Source: Pseudomonas sp. 2FG
GTDB lineage: Bacteria > Pseudomonadota > Gammaproteobacteria > Pseudomonadales > Pseudomonadaceae
Direction: 5' to 3'
DNA: 64,000 nucleotides
NCBI RefSeq assembly: GCF_005502935.1
Contig: NZ_SCMP01000005.1
Span: forward strand, 62,001-126,000
The notes beneath the pieces are model-generated. The model was not told where the DNA came from and searched no databases. It was given only the letters and a program-made list of their open reading frames with translations. Shown piece after piece: positions 1-11,708 of this stretch. The stretch's first letter is position 1; each line of letters begins with the position of its first letter. The translations under genes and the position numbers were made by a program.

Positions 1-779
1 GCACCGACCTTAGCATCGAAGCCATGCGCACCTTCGCCACCCGCACCGAGACGGGTTACAGCGTCACTGGCCGCAAGCGCTTCATCAGCAACGCACCGGT
101 CGCCAATTTCGTGGTGCTGCTCTGCGTCGATGGCGAGCGCATGACCGAACTGGTGATCGACTTGAATTGCCCTGGGGTGCGTGTCGGCGACCCCGACAAG
201 AAAATGGGCAACCACGGCCAGTTGACCTCGGACATCTACTTCGACAACGTCCAGGTGCCCCTGGAAAACGTGGTTGGCCAAGCGGGCCAAGGCCTCAAGA
301 TCGCCTTGCAAACCCTGACGTACGGGCGGGTTGGCATTGCTGCCAGCGGCACTGGCATGGCTCAGGCCTTGTTTGACCACAGTGCCGAGCGCCTCAAGAC
401 CCGCCGGGCTTTCGGCAAGGCCATTGCGCAGTTCCAGCACTGGCAGTTCAAGCTGGCGGAGCGTGCCACTGAAATCGAGAATGCCCGCAACCTGTACCTC
501 AAGGCGGCGTTACGCATGGACCAGGGGCACGCCTTCCCGGAACCCGAGGCCGCGATGGCCAAATGGTACGCCACCAACCTCGCCGGTGAATTCGCCCGTG
601 ATGCCGTGCAGATCTTTGGTGGCTACGGCTTTATGCGCGAACTCGCGGCGGATGGCTCGCATTACCGGGTCGAAGAGATTTACCGCGACTGCAAGATCGC
701 CGAAATCTATGAGGGCACCAATGAAATTCAAAAGCTGGTCATTGCCCGCGGCATCTTCGGTAAAGAGATCACCGGCTGA
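1..779 (+). CDS. Acyl-CoA dehydrogenase, C-terminal part (5' end outside window)
   Basis: The reading frame is open from base 3 with no start in the window, so only the last roughly 258 residues of the enzyme are present. It is a flavin-dependent acyl-CoA dehydrogenase, oxidising acyl-CoA to enoyl-CoA and passing electrons to ETF. Visible are the middle beta-domain (VTGRKRFISNAP), the helical C-terminal domain (YGRVGIAASGTGMAQALFDH, then RRAFGKAIAQFQ), and the terminal FGGYGFMRE and IYEGTNEIQKLVIARGI blocks; the Glu of YEGTNE is the usual catalytic base of the family. The substrate cannot be told from sequence. The next gene begins 37 bases downstream on the same strand. Confidence 0.93.
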   Translation, partial: TDLSIEAMRTFATRTETGYSVTGRKRFISNAPVANFVVLLCVDGERMTELVIDLNCPGVRVGDPDKKMGNHGQLTSDIYFDNVQVPLENVVGQAGQGLKIALQTLTYGRVGIAASGTGMAQALFDHSAERLKTRRAFGKAIAQFQHWQFKLAERATEIENARNLYLKAALRMDQGHAFPEPEAAMAKWYATNLAGEFARDAVQIFGGYGFMRELAADGSHYRVEEIYRDCKIAEIYEGTNEIQKLVIARGIFGKEITG

Positions 780-816
780 TGGCCCTGCCAACCCAAGCTC
801 ACTGGAGACCTAGCCA

Positions 817-1542
817 ATGCACATCCTGATTGTCCAGGCGCACAACGAGCCGCAGTCGTTCAATGCCTCGATGAAAAATCTGGCGGTTGAAGAACTGCGC
901 TCACAAGGACATTCCGTCGAAGTGTCCGACTTGTACGCCATGGCTTGGAATCCGGTCGCCAGTGCCGCCGATTTTGGCAGCCGCGCCAATCCCGAGTACC
1001 TGACCTATGCCCTGGAACAGCGCCACAACCACGTTCATCTCTCGCTAGCCGCTGATATCCAGGGCGAGCTGGACAAGCTGCTGAAAGCGAACTTGGTAAT
1101 ATTCACCTTCCCGATTTATTGGTTCTCGATGCCGGCGATCATGAAGGGCTGGATAGATCGAGTGCTGGTGTCGGGAGTCTGCTACGGCGGCAAGCGCTTC
1201 TACGACCAGGGCGGTTTGGCTGGCAAGAAGGCCATGCTGGCCATCACCATCGGCGGTCAACCCCATATGTTCGATGAAGATGGCGTGCATGGCGATCTCA
1301 ACGACATGCTCCGCCCCATCCTACGCGGCACGCTGGCCTATACCGGGATGACCGTGCTGCCGCCCTTTGTGGCCTACCACGTGCCCTATATCTCCCAAGA
1401 AGCACGCAGCACGCTGCTGGAGCAGTATCGACAGTACTTGCGCTCGCTAGACACGCTGCAACCACTTCAGTTCGTCTCACTCAAACAGTTCGACGACAAG
1501 CTGCATCCGCTCCCTGCGAATGCGGCGCACATGCTCGGATAG
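817..1542 (+). CDS. NAD(P)H dehydrogenase (quinone), flavodoxin-like fold
   Basis: A 241-residue protein of the NQO1/MdaB/KefF-type flavodoxin-fold family, expected to bind FAD or FMN and reduce quinones by two electrons in the cytoplasm. The N-terminal strand MHILIVQAHNEPQSFNASM carries the phosphate-binding loop, and FPIYWFSMPAIMKGWIDRV at residues 98-116 is the family signature contacting the isoalloxazine ring. A GGAG ribosome binding site (CACTGGAGACC) precedes the ATG. It follows the acyl-CoA dehydrogenase and could be cotranscribed with it. The physiological quinone is unknown. Confidence 0.88.
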   Translation: MHILIVQAHNEPQSFNASMKNLAVEELRSQGHSVEVSDLYAMAWNPVASAADFGSRANPEYLTYALEQRHNHVHLSLAADIQGELDKLLKANLVIFTFPIYWFSMPAIMKGWIDRVLVSGVCYGGKRFYDQGGLAGKKAMLAITIGGQPHMFDEDGVHGDLNDMLRPILRGTLAYTGMTVLPPFVAYHVPYISQEARSTLLEQYRQYLRSLDTLQPLQFVSLKQFDDKLHPLPANAAHMLG

Positions 1543-1656
1543 CCCATCGGTAGAAGAGATGCGGCGCTGGCGACCTAGAGTTGACCAGTGACCTCCGCAC
1601 CGTGCGGAATTTTGCGGGTTTACGTTCCTTGCATCGTATCGTTACCCGGTTGCTGC

Positions 1657-2226
1657 TTATGCTGGCAGCGGCTCAAGAATAGCCACGCGACAGATCTCCA
1701 GAATCTCATCCGCCAGGGGAGAGTCGTCAGGACAGGCTCGCGACAATACGATCGCGCCGACCGCATGGGCAAGCATGTCGATCAGCTTTGCCCGCCCTTT
1801 GTCCTGATTCGCATCACCCGGCACTGCGCCTTCATGTTGAAGGGCGGTCAGCAGGTTTTCGATCCCGGCTGCAAACGTCGCCTTGACGTCTTCTGATTGA
1901 CGAGCAGCGTCCCCGCAGAGAGCGGCCATGGTGCAGCCTGCGCTGCGGGCGTCTCGGTGCTCCCGGGACACGTAGTACTTGAAGAACTCGGTGACATCCA
2001 AGCTCTTGTTGCTTGCCAGGGACTGCGAGAGTCCGCTCTCGGTCGTTTCCCTCATCAGGTCGGCCTTGGAGCGGAAGTGCTTGTAGAACCCGCCATGGGT
2101 GAAGCCAGCAGCCGCCATCAATTCCGCTACACCCACGCCATCGTAGCCACGCTCACGAAACAGAGCGGAGGCCGTCTCGACGATGTGCGCACGATTCGCC
2201 TGCACCTGTTCTTTGGTGACTTTCAT
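1657..2226 (-). CDS. TetR/AcrR-family transcriptional repressor
   Basis: A 189-residue regulator with an N-terminal TetR helix-turn-helix (ALFRERGYDGVGVAELMAAA then GFTHGGFYKHFRSKADL, residues 21-57) and a C-terminal ligand domain resembling TetR_C regulators of flavin oxidoreductase genes. I place the start at the ATG at 2226 (MKVTKEQ) because GAGG lies about 9 bases upstream; a TTG nine codons earlier is the alternative. It is divergent from the ene-reductase/SDR pair, with two inverted repeats in the shared spacer, which makes it their likely repressor. The inducer is unknown; electrophiles or quinones would fit the neighbours. Confidence 0.9.
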   Translation of the reverse strand: MKVTKEQVQANRAHIVETASALFRERGYDGVGVAELMAAAGFTHGGFYKHFRSKADLMRETTESGLSQSLASNKSLDVTEFFKYYVSREHRDARSAGCTMAALCGDAARQSEDVKATFAAGIENLLTALQHEGAVPGDANQDKGRAKLIDMLAHAVGAIVLSRACPDDSPLADEILEICRVAILEPLPA

Positions 2227-2401
2227 ATCCACACGCCTCGTTGTTGAAGCCAACAGTCATGTCGCCAATATACATTGATGTCGGTCGTCATCAAAACTGT
2301 TGACGGCAAAGATGATGGTCATCATCATAAGTGCTCGCGAATCCTCTCGTGGGACTTTGGCCATGAGCGGCACCCACCTCACAGCACTGGAGAAAGAAGG
2401 C
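2227..2401. promoter_or_regulatory. Divergent promoter region with two candidate TetR operators
   Basis: The spacer between the TetR gene and the ene-reductase gene holds two inverted repeats: TTGATG-N8-CATCAA at 2275-2294 and GATGATG-GT-CATCATC at 2311-2326. Their half-sites are related (GATG/CATC). This is a typical arrangement for a TetR regulator controlling itself and a divergent target. The assignment is by position and symmetry only. Confidence 0.5.
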
Positions 2402-3496
2402 ATGACCGACAAGACTCTGTTCGACCCCTATACCCTGGGTTCCCTGACGCTCTCCAACCGGGTTGTCCTGGCGCCGCTGACGCGCAACCGTGCTGGCACG
2501 GGTTTCGTCCCCAGCGAGTTTGCCGCAACGTACTACGGCCAACGGGCTTCGGCCGGCCTACTGATCGCCGAGGCCACGCAGATCTCGCAGCAGGGCCAGG
2601 GCTACCAGGATACGCCCGGCATCTACACCCAGGCGCAGATCGACGGCTGGCGCGAGGTCACCGCTGCCGTCCATGCGAAGGGTGGCCGGATATTCCTGCA
2701 GTTGTGGCATGTCGGGCGCGTCTCACACGTTGATCTGCAGGAGAGCGGGGCTGCTCCGGTGGCGCCCTCGGCCATCCGGGCCGAGACCAAGACGTTCGTC
2801 AACAACGGCTTCATGGACGTGTCCGAGCCGCGAGCGCTGGCGCTCGACGAACTGCCGGGGATCGTTAACGATTTCCGCCAGGCTGCGGCAAACGCCATCG
2901 CCGCGGGCTTCGATGGAGTCGAGATCCACGGCGCTAACGGCTACCTGCTGGACCAGTTCGCCAAGGACGGTGCCAACGTACGCACCGACGCTTACGGCGG
3001 CTCCATCGAAAATCGTGCGCGGCTGATGCTGGAGGTCACGGCGGCAGTGGTGGACGAGATCGGCGCCGAGCGCACCGGTATCCGTATCTCGCCGGTTTCG
3101 CCGACCAATGGTGTCTCCAGCAGCGATCCGCAGGCGCAGTTCGACTACATCGTCGACCAGCTCGATGCCTTGGGCATCGTCTATCTGCATGTCGTCGAGG
3201 GGGCGACGGGCGGCCCGCGTGATGTCGCGCCGTTCGACTTCGACTCCCTGCGCCGGCGATTCAAGAACACCTACATCGCCAACAACGGCTATAGCCTGGG
3301 CCTCGCCACCTCCCAACTCGCCGAGGGCAAGGCCGACCTGTTTGCCTTCGGCCGCCCCTTCATCGCTAACCCGGACCTGGTGGAGCGATTGAAGACGGAC
3401 GCGCCGTTAGCGGCGCTCAATCCGGCCACGCTCTTCGGTGGCGGCGCTGCGGGATACATCGACTATCCGACCCTGGCCGACTCCAGCGCCCAGTAA
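2402..3496 (+). CDS. Ene-reductase, old yellow enzyme family (NemA-like)
   Basis: A 364-residue FMN-dependent NADH:flavin oxidoreductase expected to reduce activated C=C bonds or nitro compounds. The TIM-barrel motifs are present: APLTRNRA near residues 24-31 with the flavin-tuning Thr, FLQLWHVGRVSH at 98-109 (Gln100, His103), and VEIHGANGYLLDQF at 173-186, whose His176/Asn179 pair binds the substrate carbonyl, then RTDAYGGSIENR at 194-205. The start at 2402 is chosen because GGAGAAAGAAGG lies just upstream; an in-frame ATG at 2300 lacks such a site. It is followed by an SDR gene, a common pairing in stress-inducible loci. Confidence 0.92.
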   Translation: MTDKTLFDPYTLGSLTLSNRVVLAPLTRNRAGTGFVPSEFAATYYGQRASAGLLIAEATQISQQGQGYQDTPGIYTQAQIDGWREVTAAVHAKGGRIFLQLWHVGRVSHVDLQESGAAPVAPSAIRAETKTFVNNGFMDVSEPRALALDELPGIVNDFRQAAANAIAAGFDGVEIHGANGYLLDQFAKDGANVRTDAYGGSIENRARLMLEVTAAVVDEIGAERTGIRISPVSPTNGVSSSDPQAQFDYIVDQLDALGIVYLHVVEGATGGPRDVAPFDFDSLRRRFKNTYIANNGYSLGLATSQLAEGKADLFAFGRPFIANPDLVERLKTDAPLAALNPATLFGGGAAGYIDYPTLADSSAQ

Positions 3497-3583
3497 GGCT
3501 GCGGGGCTGCGCTGCGCATGCGCGGCCCCTTATTACGCGTCGTACATCTTCGCAGTGGTTCACCTAATCGAGAGAGCAAACAC

Positions 3584-4372
3584 ATGACCGCTAATTCCTC
3601 AGTTCTTATCACTGGTGCTTCTACCGGTATCGGTGCCATCTACGCCGAGCGCTTCGCGCGTCGTGGTCACGACCTTGTGCTGGTTGCGCGTGACAAAGCG
3701 CGGCTGGAAATCCTCGCGGCTCGTCTACGAGAGGAAAACAGTGTCGCAGTCGATGTCCTCCAGGCCGATCTTACCCAGCCCAATGATCTGGCCGCTGTCG
3801 AAACGCGCCTGCGCGATGATTCCCGGATCGGGATTCTTATCAACAATGCCGGTATTCCCCAGTCCGGCCGTTTCCTCGAGCAGACGGCCGAAGGCATCGA
3901 TCGGCTCATCGCGCTCAATACAACTGCGCTGACCCGACTCGCCAGCGCGATCGCTCCGCGGCTTGCGCAGGCTGGCGAGGGGGCAATCGTCAACATCGGC
4001 TCCGTGGTGGGCCTGGCGCCTGAGCTCGGCATGTCGATCTACGGTGCGACCAAGGCCTTCGTATTGTTTCTCTCCCAGGGGCTGCACCTGGAGCTTTCGC
4101 CCAAGGGCATCTATGTGCAGGCGGTACTCCCCGCGGCAACCCGCACGGAGCTCTGGGAACGTGCGGGCATCGATATCAACACGCTGCCCGCGGTGATGGA
4201 AGTGGGAGAACTGGTCGATGCAGCACTGGTCGGCTTCGATCGCCGTGAGCTCGTGACCATCCCGCCGCTGCACGTCGCCGAGCGCTGGGACACCCTTGAT
4301 GCCGCGCGACAAGGCCTGCTCTCGGAGGTTAGGCAGGGGCATGCAGCAGAGCGCTATCGGACAACGTCTTGA
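3584..4372 (+). CDS. SDR-family short-chain dehydrogenase
   Basis: A 262-residue classical short-chain dehydrogenase/reductase. It shows the nucleotide-binding TGASTGIG (10-17), NNAG (87-90) and the catalytic Ser140, Tyr153 and Lys157 in YGATK. The start is the ATG at 3584 after GAGAGAGCAAACAC; the reading frame extends 22 codons further upstream but without a plausible ribosome binding site. It lies 87 bases after the ene-reductase and is probably in the same operon under the divergent TetR regulator. The substrate is not predictable. Confidence 0.9.
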   Translation: MTANSSVLITGASTGIGAIYAERFARRGHDLVLVARDKARLEILAARLREENSVAVDVLQADLTQPNDLAAVETRLRDDSRIGILINNAGIPQSGRFLEQTAEGIDRLIALNTTALTRLASAIAPRLAQAGEGAIVNIGSVVGLAPELGMSIYGATKAFVLFLSQGLHLELSPKGIYVQAVLPAATRTELWERAGIDINTLPAVMEVGELVDAALVGFDRRELVTIPPLHVAERWDTLDAARQGLLSEVRQGHAAERYRTTS

Positions 4373-4428
4373 CAGTACCGCACTGCAGGCCGGGCTTCAC
4401 CTATCCAGCCGGGCGCGCTTTCTCTTTG

Positions 4429-4465
4429 GTTACTTTCTCTTTCGCGCGAGCAAAGAGAAAGTAAC
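4429..4465. repeat. Perfect 14-bp inverted repeat next to the RAYT gene
   Basis: GTTACTTTCTCTTT (4429-4442) and AAAGAGAAAGTAAC (4452-4465) are exact reverse complements around a 9-base loop. It lies just beyond the 3' end of the transposase gene at 4486. It resembles dispersed hairpin repeats common in Pseudomonas intergenic regions, and it may be the REP-like partner of the adjacent transposase or simply a terminator for the SDR gene. Confidence 0.6.
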
Positions 4466-4485
4466 TCGCCGTAAGGGCGAAAGGC

Positions 4486-5022
4486 TTAGTTCGTACCAGT
4501 GACGATGCGACGGGTATCAACAGCGCTGCCACACCAGCCGGGCGGATAAATACCGGAGCGGACTGCGTGATGGAAGCTGGAATATGGCCAGTCCACCAGT
4601 TGTTCGACATGACCGTGCTTTTTTGGATTGAAGTGGATGTAATCAAAATGGCGCTGATAGTCGAGTTCGTCGCGGATCAGGTGCTCCCAATAGCGCCGCT
4701 GCCAAATGCCACGCTCGCCGCGTGTTCTTTGCGTAGCGGTGCGTGATTCGGTTGGTGGCAGACGTTTGGCGAAAGCAAACTTGATCACCTTCCAGCGCAG
4801 CGCAAAATCGGCATCGCCCTCAGGCAGCGTCCAGAGGCAGTGCATGTGCTCAGGTAAAACGACCCAGGCGTCGATATGGAAAGGGTGTCGCGCTTTGGTT
4901 GCGCGAACCGTAGCGCGCAGCAAATCAATTTCCCGGACGAGCAGGTCGCTGCTGCGATCCCGCAGGTTCACGGTGAAAAAGTAAGTAGCGCCAGGAACGC
5001 GGGCCCGGCGGTAGTCGGACAT
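4486..5022 (-). CDS. REP-associated tyrosine transposase (RAYT, Y1 family)
   Basis: A 178-residue single-domain HUH/Y1 transposase that cleaves single-stranded DNA near REP hairpins. The metal-binding HUH motif is HMH at residues 59-61 (VVLPEHMHCLW). IWQRRYWEHLIRDELDY and HFDYIHFNPKKHG near 106-137 follow, with Tyr128 the probable nucleophile. It appears full length. It has no flanking terminal repeats of an insertion sequence, as expected of RAYTs. Its 5' part lies inside the first unit of a 338-bp tandem duplication, so a truncated copy of its N-terminus lies immediately upstream. Confidence 0.9.
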   Translation of the reverse strand: MSDYRRARVPGATYFFTVNLRDRSSDLLVREIDLLRATVRATKARHPFHIDAWVVLPEHMHCLWTLPEGDADFALRWKVIKFAFAKRLPPTESRTATQRTRGERGIWQRRYWEHLIRDELDYQRHFDYIHFNPKKHGHVEQLVDWPYSSFHHAVRSGIYPPGWCGSAVDTRRIVTGTN

Positions 5023-5522
5023 TGCAGCTCATCCTTGAGCGATTTAAGGGTTGGACAAACGATGGTGGACAAGCAGAGCGTTGTCCACCCTACACCCGAC
5101 CGCCACATTCCCTCCAACTTTTGAAATCCGTATTCGTAGGGTGGGAAACTGCGAAGCATTTTCCACCGGGATATCCAGGCTACTTGCTCAGGTAAAACGA
5201 CCCAGGCGTCGATATGGAAGGGATGTCGCGCTTTGGTTGCGCGAACCGTAGCGCGCAGCAAATCAATTTCCCGGACGAGCAGGTCGCTGCTGCGATCCCG
5301 CAGGTTCACGGTGAAAAAGTAAGTAGCGCCAGGAACGCGGGCCCGGCGGTAGTCGGACATTGCAGCTCATCCTTGAGCGATTTAAGGGTTGGACAAACGA
5401 TGGTGGACAAGCAGAGCGTTGTCCACCCTACACCCGACCGCCACATTCCCTCCAACTTTTGAAATCCGTATTCGTAGGGTGGAAAACTGCGAAGCATTTT
5501 CCACCGGGATATCCAGGCTACT
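4847..5522. repeat. 338-bp tandem direct duplication covering the RAYT 5' end
   Basis: Unit 1 is 4847-5184 and unit 2 is 5185-5522, identical apart from a handful of substitutions (for example GGAAAGGGTGTCG against GGAAGGGATGTCG, and GGTGGGAAAC against GGTGGAAAAC) and with no indels. The junctions share TGCT. Each unit holds the first 58 codons of the RAYT plus upstream intergenic sequence with the motif GTTGTCCACCCTACACCCGA and its inverse GTAGGGTGG. Because 338 is not a multiple of three, the second copy gives only a dead N-terminal fragment. Confidence 0.95.
5185..5360 (-). pseudogene. RAYT N-terminal fragment created by the duplication
   Basis: Codons 1-58 of the RAYT are repeated exactly in protein sequence from 5360 down to 5185. 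The match then ends precisely before the HMH motif, and the frame runs into unrelated residues of the duplicated intergenic DNA. It lacks all catalytic residues, so it is a non-functional duplicate. Confidence 0.9.
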
Positions 5523-5577
5523 TGCTAAATCCATCTATTCGTATGGTCAAAGAGTCCTCTCGGGCAAAGACAGATTT

Positions 5578-6480
5578 TTATTCAGAGAAGTAATCGGTAT
5601 CTATTTTCTTTACTTCGTAAATTGTGCTGGTTGATACGCCGACACCATGATGGAACATTAATTTTGCTAATGTTTTTCCGTCGATTAGTATGATCTTCGT
5701 GTCAATTTTTGAAACGTAATCCAGAGCTTCTTTTGAGTAGCTGGAGGTGGTTATGAAAATTCCTTTTTTGGCTCTTTGGCCTTGAAGAGCACCGGCAAAC
5801 TTCTGAATGTCAGGGCGCCCTACGGTTCCCTCGTATCTTTTGGCTTGGAGGTAGATAATATCAAGGCCGAGTGGGTCTTCTTTTATTATTCCGTCAATTC
5901 CTTCGTCACCGGACCTCCCGATCGCTTCTCCAGCATCTTTGCGGCTGCCTCCGTAGCCCATTTTTACCACTAAATCGACAACAAGCCTTTCTAGGAATTC
6001 TGGCGGATTGTTTAGGATGTTTTTGAGTATATCTTGTTCAACTTCTTGGCGAACTTTCAAATAGGCATTTTCAAAGGATTCTTCTGGTGTTGCTTCTTCT
6101 AGGTTCGTGGTTTCAGTGGTTGGAGATTTCTTTTGTTTTTGAGCTACTGTGCTGTTTTGGGAGTCGATGACGCTTTTCAAAAATCTCAGGTTTATCGGCT
6201 CCTTTTGTCTTAGTGCCTCGATGCCCTTGGTTGTTATTACTGATATGGCGCGGCGCGGGGACTGAATTAGTCCGGCGTTAGATATGTAAGTTTTTGCCCA
6301 GCCTACGCGGTTGTCGAAAAGTTTTGCTCTTCCGCTTGGGAGCATTTCTCGTCGTTCGTCTTCTGTAAGGGAAAACTGTTCTGCGAGCTTTTCTACAAGA
6401 TCTCGGTTTAAATGCTCTAGCCCATCTTTATGCAATTCCAAAAGTGGGCGCATTAATGTTTGGAAATCTGGAATTGGCAT
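5578..6480 (-). CDS. Mrr-family restriction endonuclease (type IV-like)
   Basis: A 300-residue protein close to the usual Mrr length. Residues 5-92 form the winged-helix Mrr N-terminal domain, followed by a low-complexity linker (about 105-135). The PD-(D/E)XK Mrr_cat domain is C-terminal: LERLVVDLVVKMGYGG with Glu164, then GDEGIDG with Asp196 and the QAK triad at 212-214. Such enzymes cut modified or foreign DNA. The gene is strikingly AT-rich against its neighbours and sits between the RAYT patch and the nrdB terminator, so it was probably acquired horizontally. No methylase is adjacent, in line with a modification-dependent enzyme. Confidence 0.9.
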   Translation of the reverse strand: MPIPDFQTLMRPLLELHKDGLEHLNRDLVEKLAEQFSLTEDERREMLPSGRAKLFDNRVGWAKTYISNAGLIQSPRRAISVITTKGIEALRQKEPINLRFLKSVIDSQNSTVAQKQKKSPTTETTNLEEATPEESFENAYLKVRQEVEQDILKNILNNPPEFLERLVVDLVVKMGYGGSRKDAGEAIGRSGDEGIDGIIKEDPLGLDIIYLQAKRYEGTVGRPDIQKFAGALQGQRAKKGIFITTSSYSKEALDYVSKIDTKIILIDGKTLAKLMFHHGVGVSTSTIYEVKKIDTDYFSE

Positions 6481-6523
6481 GTGGGGTTATCTTGGATTTT
6501 CTGGAAAATCAATCGGAAAATGG

Positions 6524-6550
6524 AAAAGCCCCGCACAAGGCGGGGCTTTT
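6524..6550 (-). terminator. Rho-independent terminator of nrdB
   Basis: AAAAGCCCCGC (6524-6534) and GCGGGGCTTTT (6540-6550) form an 11-bp stem with a 5-base loop, and T-runs are present on both strands. It lies 79 bases after the nrdB stop codon in the direction of nrdB transcription. It also insulates the downstream mrr gene, which must have its own promoter. Confidence 0.9.
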
Positions 6551-6628
6551 GGTCTTTCTACTCGCTGCCCCAAACTTCCATTTCAGGTAAAGCGTTTATC
6601 TACTTCTCACTGATCGCGCCAGAGCTGT

Positions 6629-7876
6629 TTAGTCCCAGCTCAACGCCCCACCAGTCTGATACTCGATAACCCGAGTCTCGAAGAAGTTCTTCTCTTTCTT
6701 CAAGTCCATGATTTCGCTCATCCATGGGAAGGGGTTGGTGGTGCCTGGGTATTCTTCTTTCAAACCGATCTGAGTCAAACGACGGTTGGCGATGAATTTG
6801 AGGTAGTCCTCCATCATCGCCGCGTTCATGCCCAGTACGCCGCGCGGCATGGTGTCACGGGCGTATTCGATTTCCAGTTGGGTGCCCTGGAGGATCATCT
6901 GGGTGGCTTCGTCTTTCAGCGCGGCATCCCACAGGTGCGGGTTTTCGATCTTGATCTGGTTGATCACGTCGATGCCGAAGTTCAGGTGCATGGACTCGTC
7001 GCGCAGGATGTACTGGAACTGCTCGGCGACGCCGGTCATCTTGTTGCGGCGGCCCATGGAGAGGATCTGGGTGAAGCCGCAGTAGAAGAAGATGCCTTCC
7101 AGCACGCAGTAGTAGGCGATCAGGTTGCGCAGCAGCTCTTTGTCGGTCTCGACGGTGCCGGTGTTGAACTGCGGATCGGAGATGGCGCGGGTGTATTTGA
7201 GGCCCCAGGCGGCTTTTTTCGCGACCGAGGGAATCTCGTGGTACATGTTGAAGATCGCGCCTTCGTCCATGCCCAGCGATTCGATGCAGTACTGGTAGGC
7301 GTGGGTGTGGATCGCCTCTTCGAAGGCCTGGCGCAGGATGTACTGGCGGCACTCGGGGTTGGTGATCAGGCGGTACACGGCCAGCGCCAGGTTGTTGGCC
7401 ACCAGGGAGTCGGCGGTGGAGAAGAAGCCGAGGTTGCGCATGACGATGCGCCGTTCGTCTTCGGTCAGGCCGTCAGTGCTCTTCCACAGGGCGATGTCGG
7501 CATTCATGTTGACTTCTTGCGGCATCCAGTGGTTGGCGCAGCCGTCGAGGTATTTCTGCCAGGCCCAGTCGTACTTGAAGGGTACGAGCTGGTTGAGATC
7601 GGCGCGGCAGTTGATCATGCGCTTTTCATCGACCGCGACGCGGGCGGAGGAGCCTTCCAGCTCGGCCAGGCCTTCGGCGATGTCGAGTTGGTCCAGGGCG
7701 GCCTTGGCGCGGGCTACGGCCGCGGAGTCGCTGTCGCTGACGGCGCGGGCTTCGTGGGCGGCGGCGTTGCCGTCTTTGTCGAGTTTTTCCAGGCTCATAT
7801 CGACCACCGTTGCTGCGGCGCCGGCCGGTTTGGCGAGGTCGCCGTCTTCTTTATCAAATTCATCCCAGCTCAGCAT
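6629..7876 (-). CDS. nrdB: Class Ia ribonucleoside-diphosphate reductase, beta subunit
   Basis: A 415-residue radical-generating subunit of aerobic ribonucleotide reductase, partner of NrdA in making deoxyribonucleotides. Diiron ligands can be read as Asp156 (STADS) and Glu187/His190 in [12 protein letters not shown], with the later clusters [10 protein letters not shown] and [10 protein letters not shown] giving the remaining Glu and His ligands. Tyr194 is placed like the radical tyrosine. The first 80 residues are a variable extension. It lies 441 bases downstream of nrdA on the same strand; the hairpin repeat in that gap may lower nrdB expression relative to nrdA. Confidence 0.97.
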   Translation of the reverse strand: MLSWDEFDKEDGDLAKPAGAAATVVDMSLEKLDKDGNAAAHEARAVSDSDSAAVARAKAALDQLDIAEGLAELEGSSARVAVDEKRMINCRADLNQLVPFKYDWAWQKYLDGCANHWMPQEVNMNADIALWKSTDGLTEDERRIVMRNLGFFSTADSLVANNLALAVYRLITNPECRQYILRQAFEEAIHTHAYQYCIESLGMDEGAIFNMYHEIPSVAKKAAWGLKYTRAISDPQFNTGTVETDKELLRNLIAYYCVLEGIFFYCGFTQILSMGRRNKMTGVAEQFQYILRDESMHLNFGIDVINQIKIENPHLWDAALKDEATQMILQGTQLEIEYARDTMPRGVLGMNAAMMEDYLKFIANRRLTQIGLKEEYPGTTNPFPWMSEIMDLKKEKNFFETRVIEYQTGGALSWD

Positions 7877-8317
7877 GCTTCAGCTCCTGCTTGAGGGCCA
7901 GAGCTGCGTCTGGCCTGTATGGATATACAGTTAATTCTAGTCCGTTGCTCGCTGCACACAAAGCAAAACGGTTGCCGTTGGTCGCACACAGCAGGGCGAT
8001 GGTTTGCCTCTGCCTGCTTGTTGCTTTCGTGTTCGTGGGTTGAGGAGATGTGAATGGCTTGAGGCCGCCCCTCTCCCTAACCCTCGGCTTTAGCATCCTG
8101 CGTCGCCCTACCTCCTGCATCCTTGCAGTCGTCTCCCCGGAGGGGCGAGGGGACTAATCTGCGTGTTGCTTTATTACTGCATTTCAAGCGCGAAGCTGAG
8201 CGAGCGAGCGCTAGGCGCCGCGGCATCCGACCCCAGGAGCGTACTGCTGTACGTGACTGGGGTCGGGTGGCGCGGCAACAACGCGGGCGCCGCTCAGATC
8301 CGTGCGTTGCCGAACAC
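7877..8317. repeat. nrdA-nrdB intergenic region with large hairpin repeat
   Basis: No gene is supported here. CCGACCCCAG (8227-8236) and CTGGGGTCGG (8257-8266) are exact complements. They are nested within further pairing (GCGTAC/GTACGT inside, GCGCCGCGGC/GGTGGCGCGGC outside), giving a hairpin of about 65 bases at 8213-8277. A second weaker inverted pair (CCCCTCTCCC near 8070, GGGGCGAGGGG near 8142) lies closer to nrdB. Both look like dispersed Pseudomonas intergenic repeats rather than gene-specific elements. Confidence 0.65.
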
Positions 8318-11209
<2,892 letters not shown>

Positions 11210-11431
11210 GAAAGGTCTCCGTGTTCTGTATTTATCTAGTTGGACACTTGGCGTGCTTGCCGTTCATTCCATGGTTTTCAACGCATTGTTTTCAGAAGCC
11301 GGAGCTTCCAAAAACGCCCTACGCACGGCACAAGGCCGGGCGCACAGGGGCTTGCAAACAGGTCAGAAAAGGGCACGACTCAAGCACTTCCCTGGCTCTA
11401 AAGTCATAGGTCATGACGGCAGGCGTCAGAA

Positions 11432-11447
11432 CCACAATACCTAGTGG
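11432..11447. promoter_or_regulatory. NrdR-box-like palindrome upstream of nrdA
   Basis: CCACAATACCTAGTGG has 5-bp outer arms (CCACA/TAGTGG nearly symmetric) and fits the usual spacing of a NrdR site, the zinc-finger/ATP-cone repressor of ribonucleotide reductase genes. NrdR sites normally come in pairs; a weaker second candidate begins near 11466 (ACACCGAATCAAGACC), so the pair is not fully convincing. Confidence 0.45.
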
Positions 11448-11708
11448 TGCGCGCTTGGTAGCGCTACACCGAATCAAGACCGCAGTCACGCACTTTTTGG
11501 GTCTTGTTCTGTATTCACCGCCGCAGCGGTGGATGGGTCATTAAAAGAGCGATTCGACGCACCGGTGGTGGCCTGCGAAAGGGCCCCTGCGGGTCATTCT
11601 TCTTGTGTCCGGTGGTCTGCCAAAACCCAACATGTAGGTGTTTGGCGCGATTGGGATACAAGATAGAGCGCTATTGGGGTCATTGCAAGGCGACTGTCAT
11701 GCGCAGCC

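Noticed and set aside
4968..5360. A 130-codon frame as a second transposase
   Set aside because: Only the first 58 codons are transposase and they lack the HMH motif and the Tyr; the rest is duplicated intergenic DNA.
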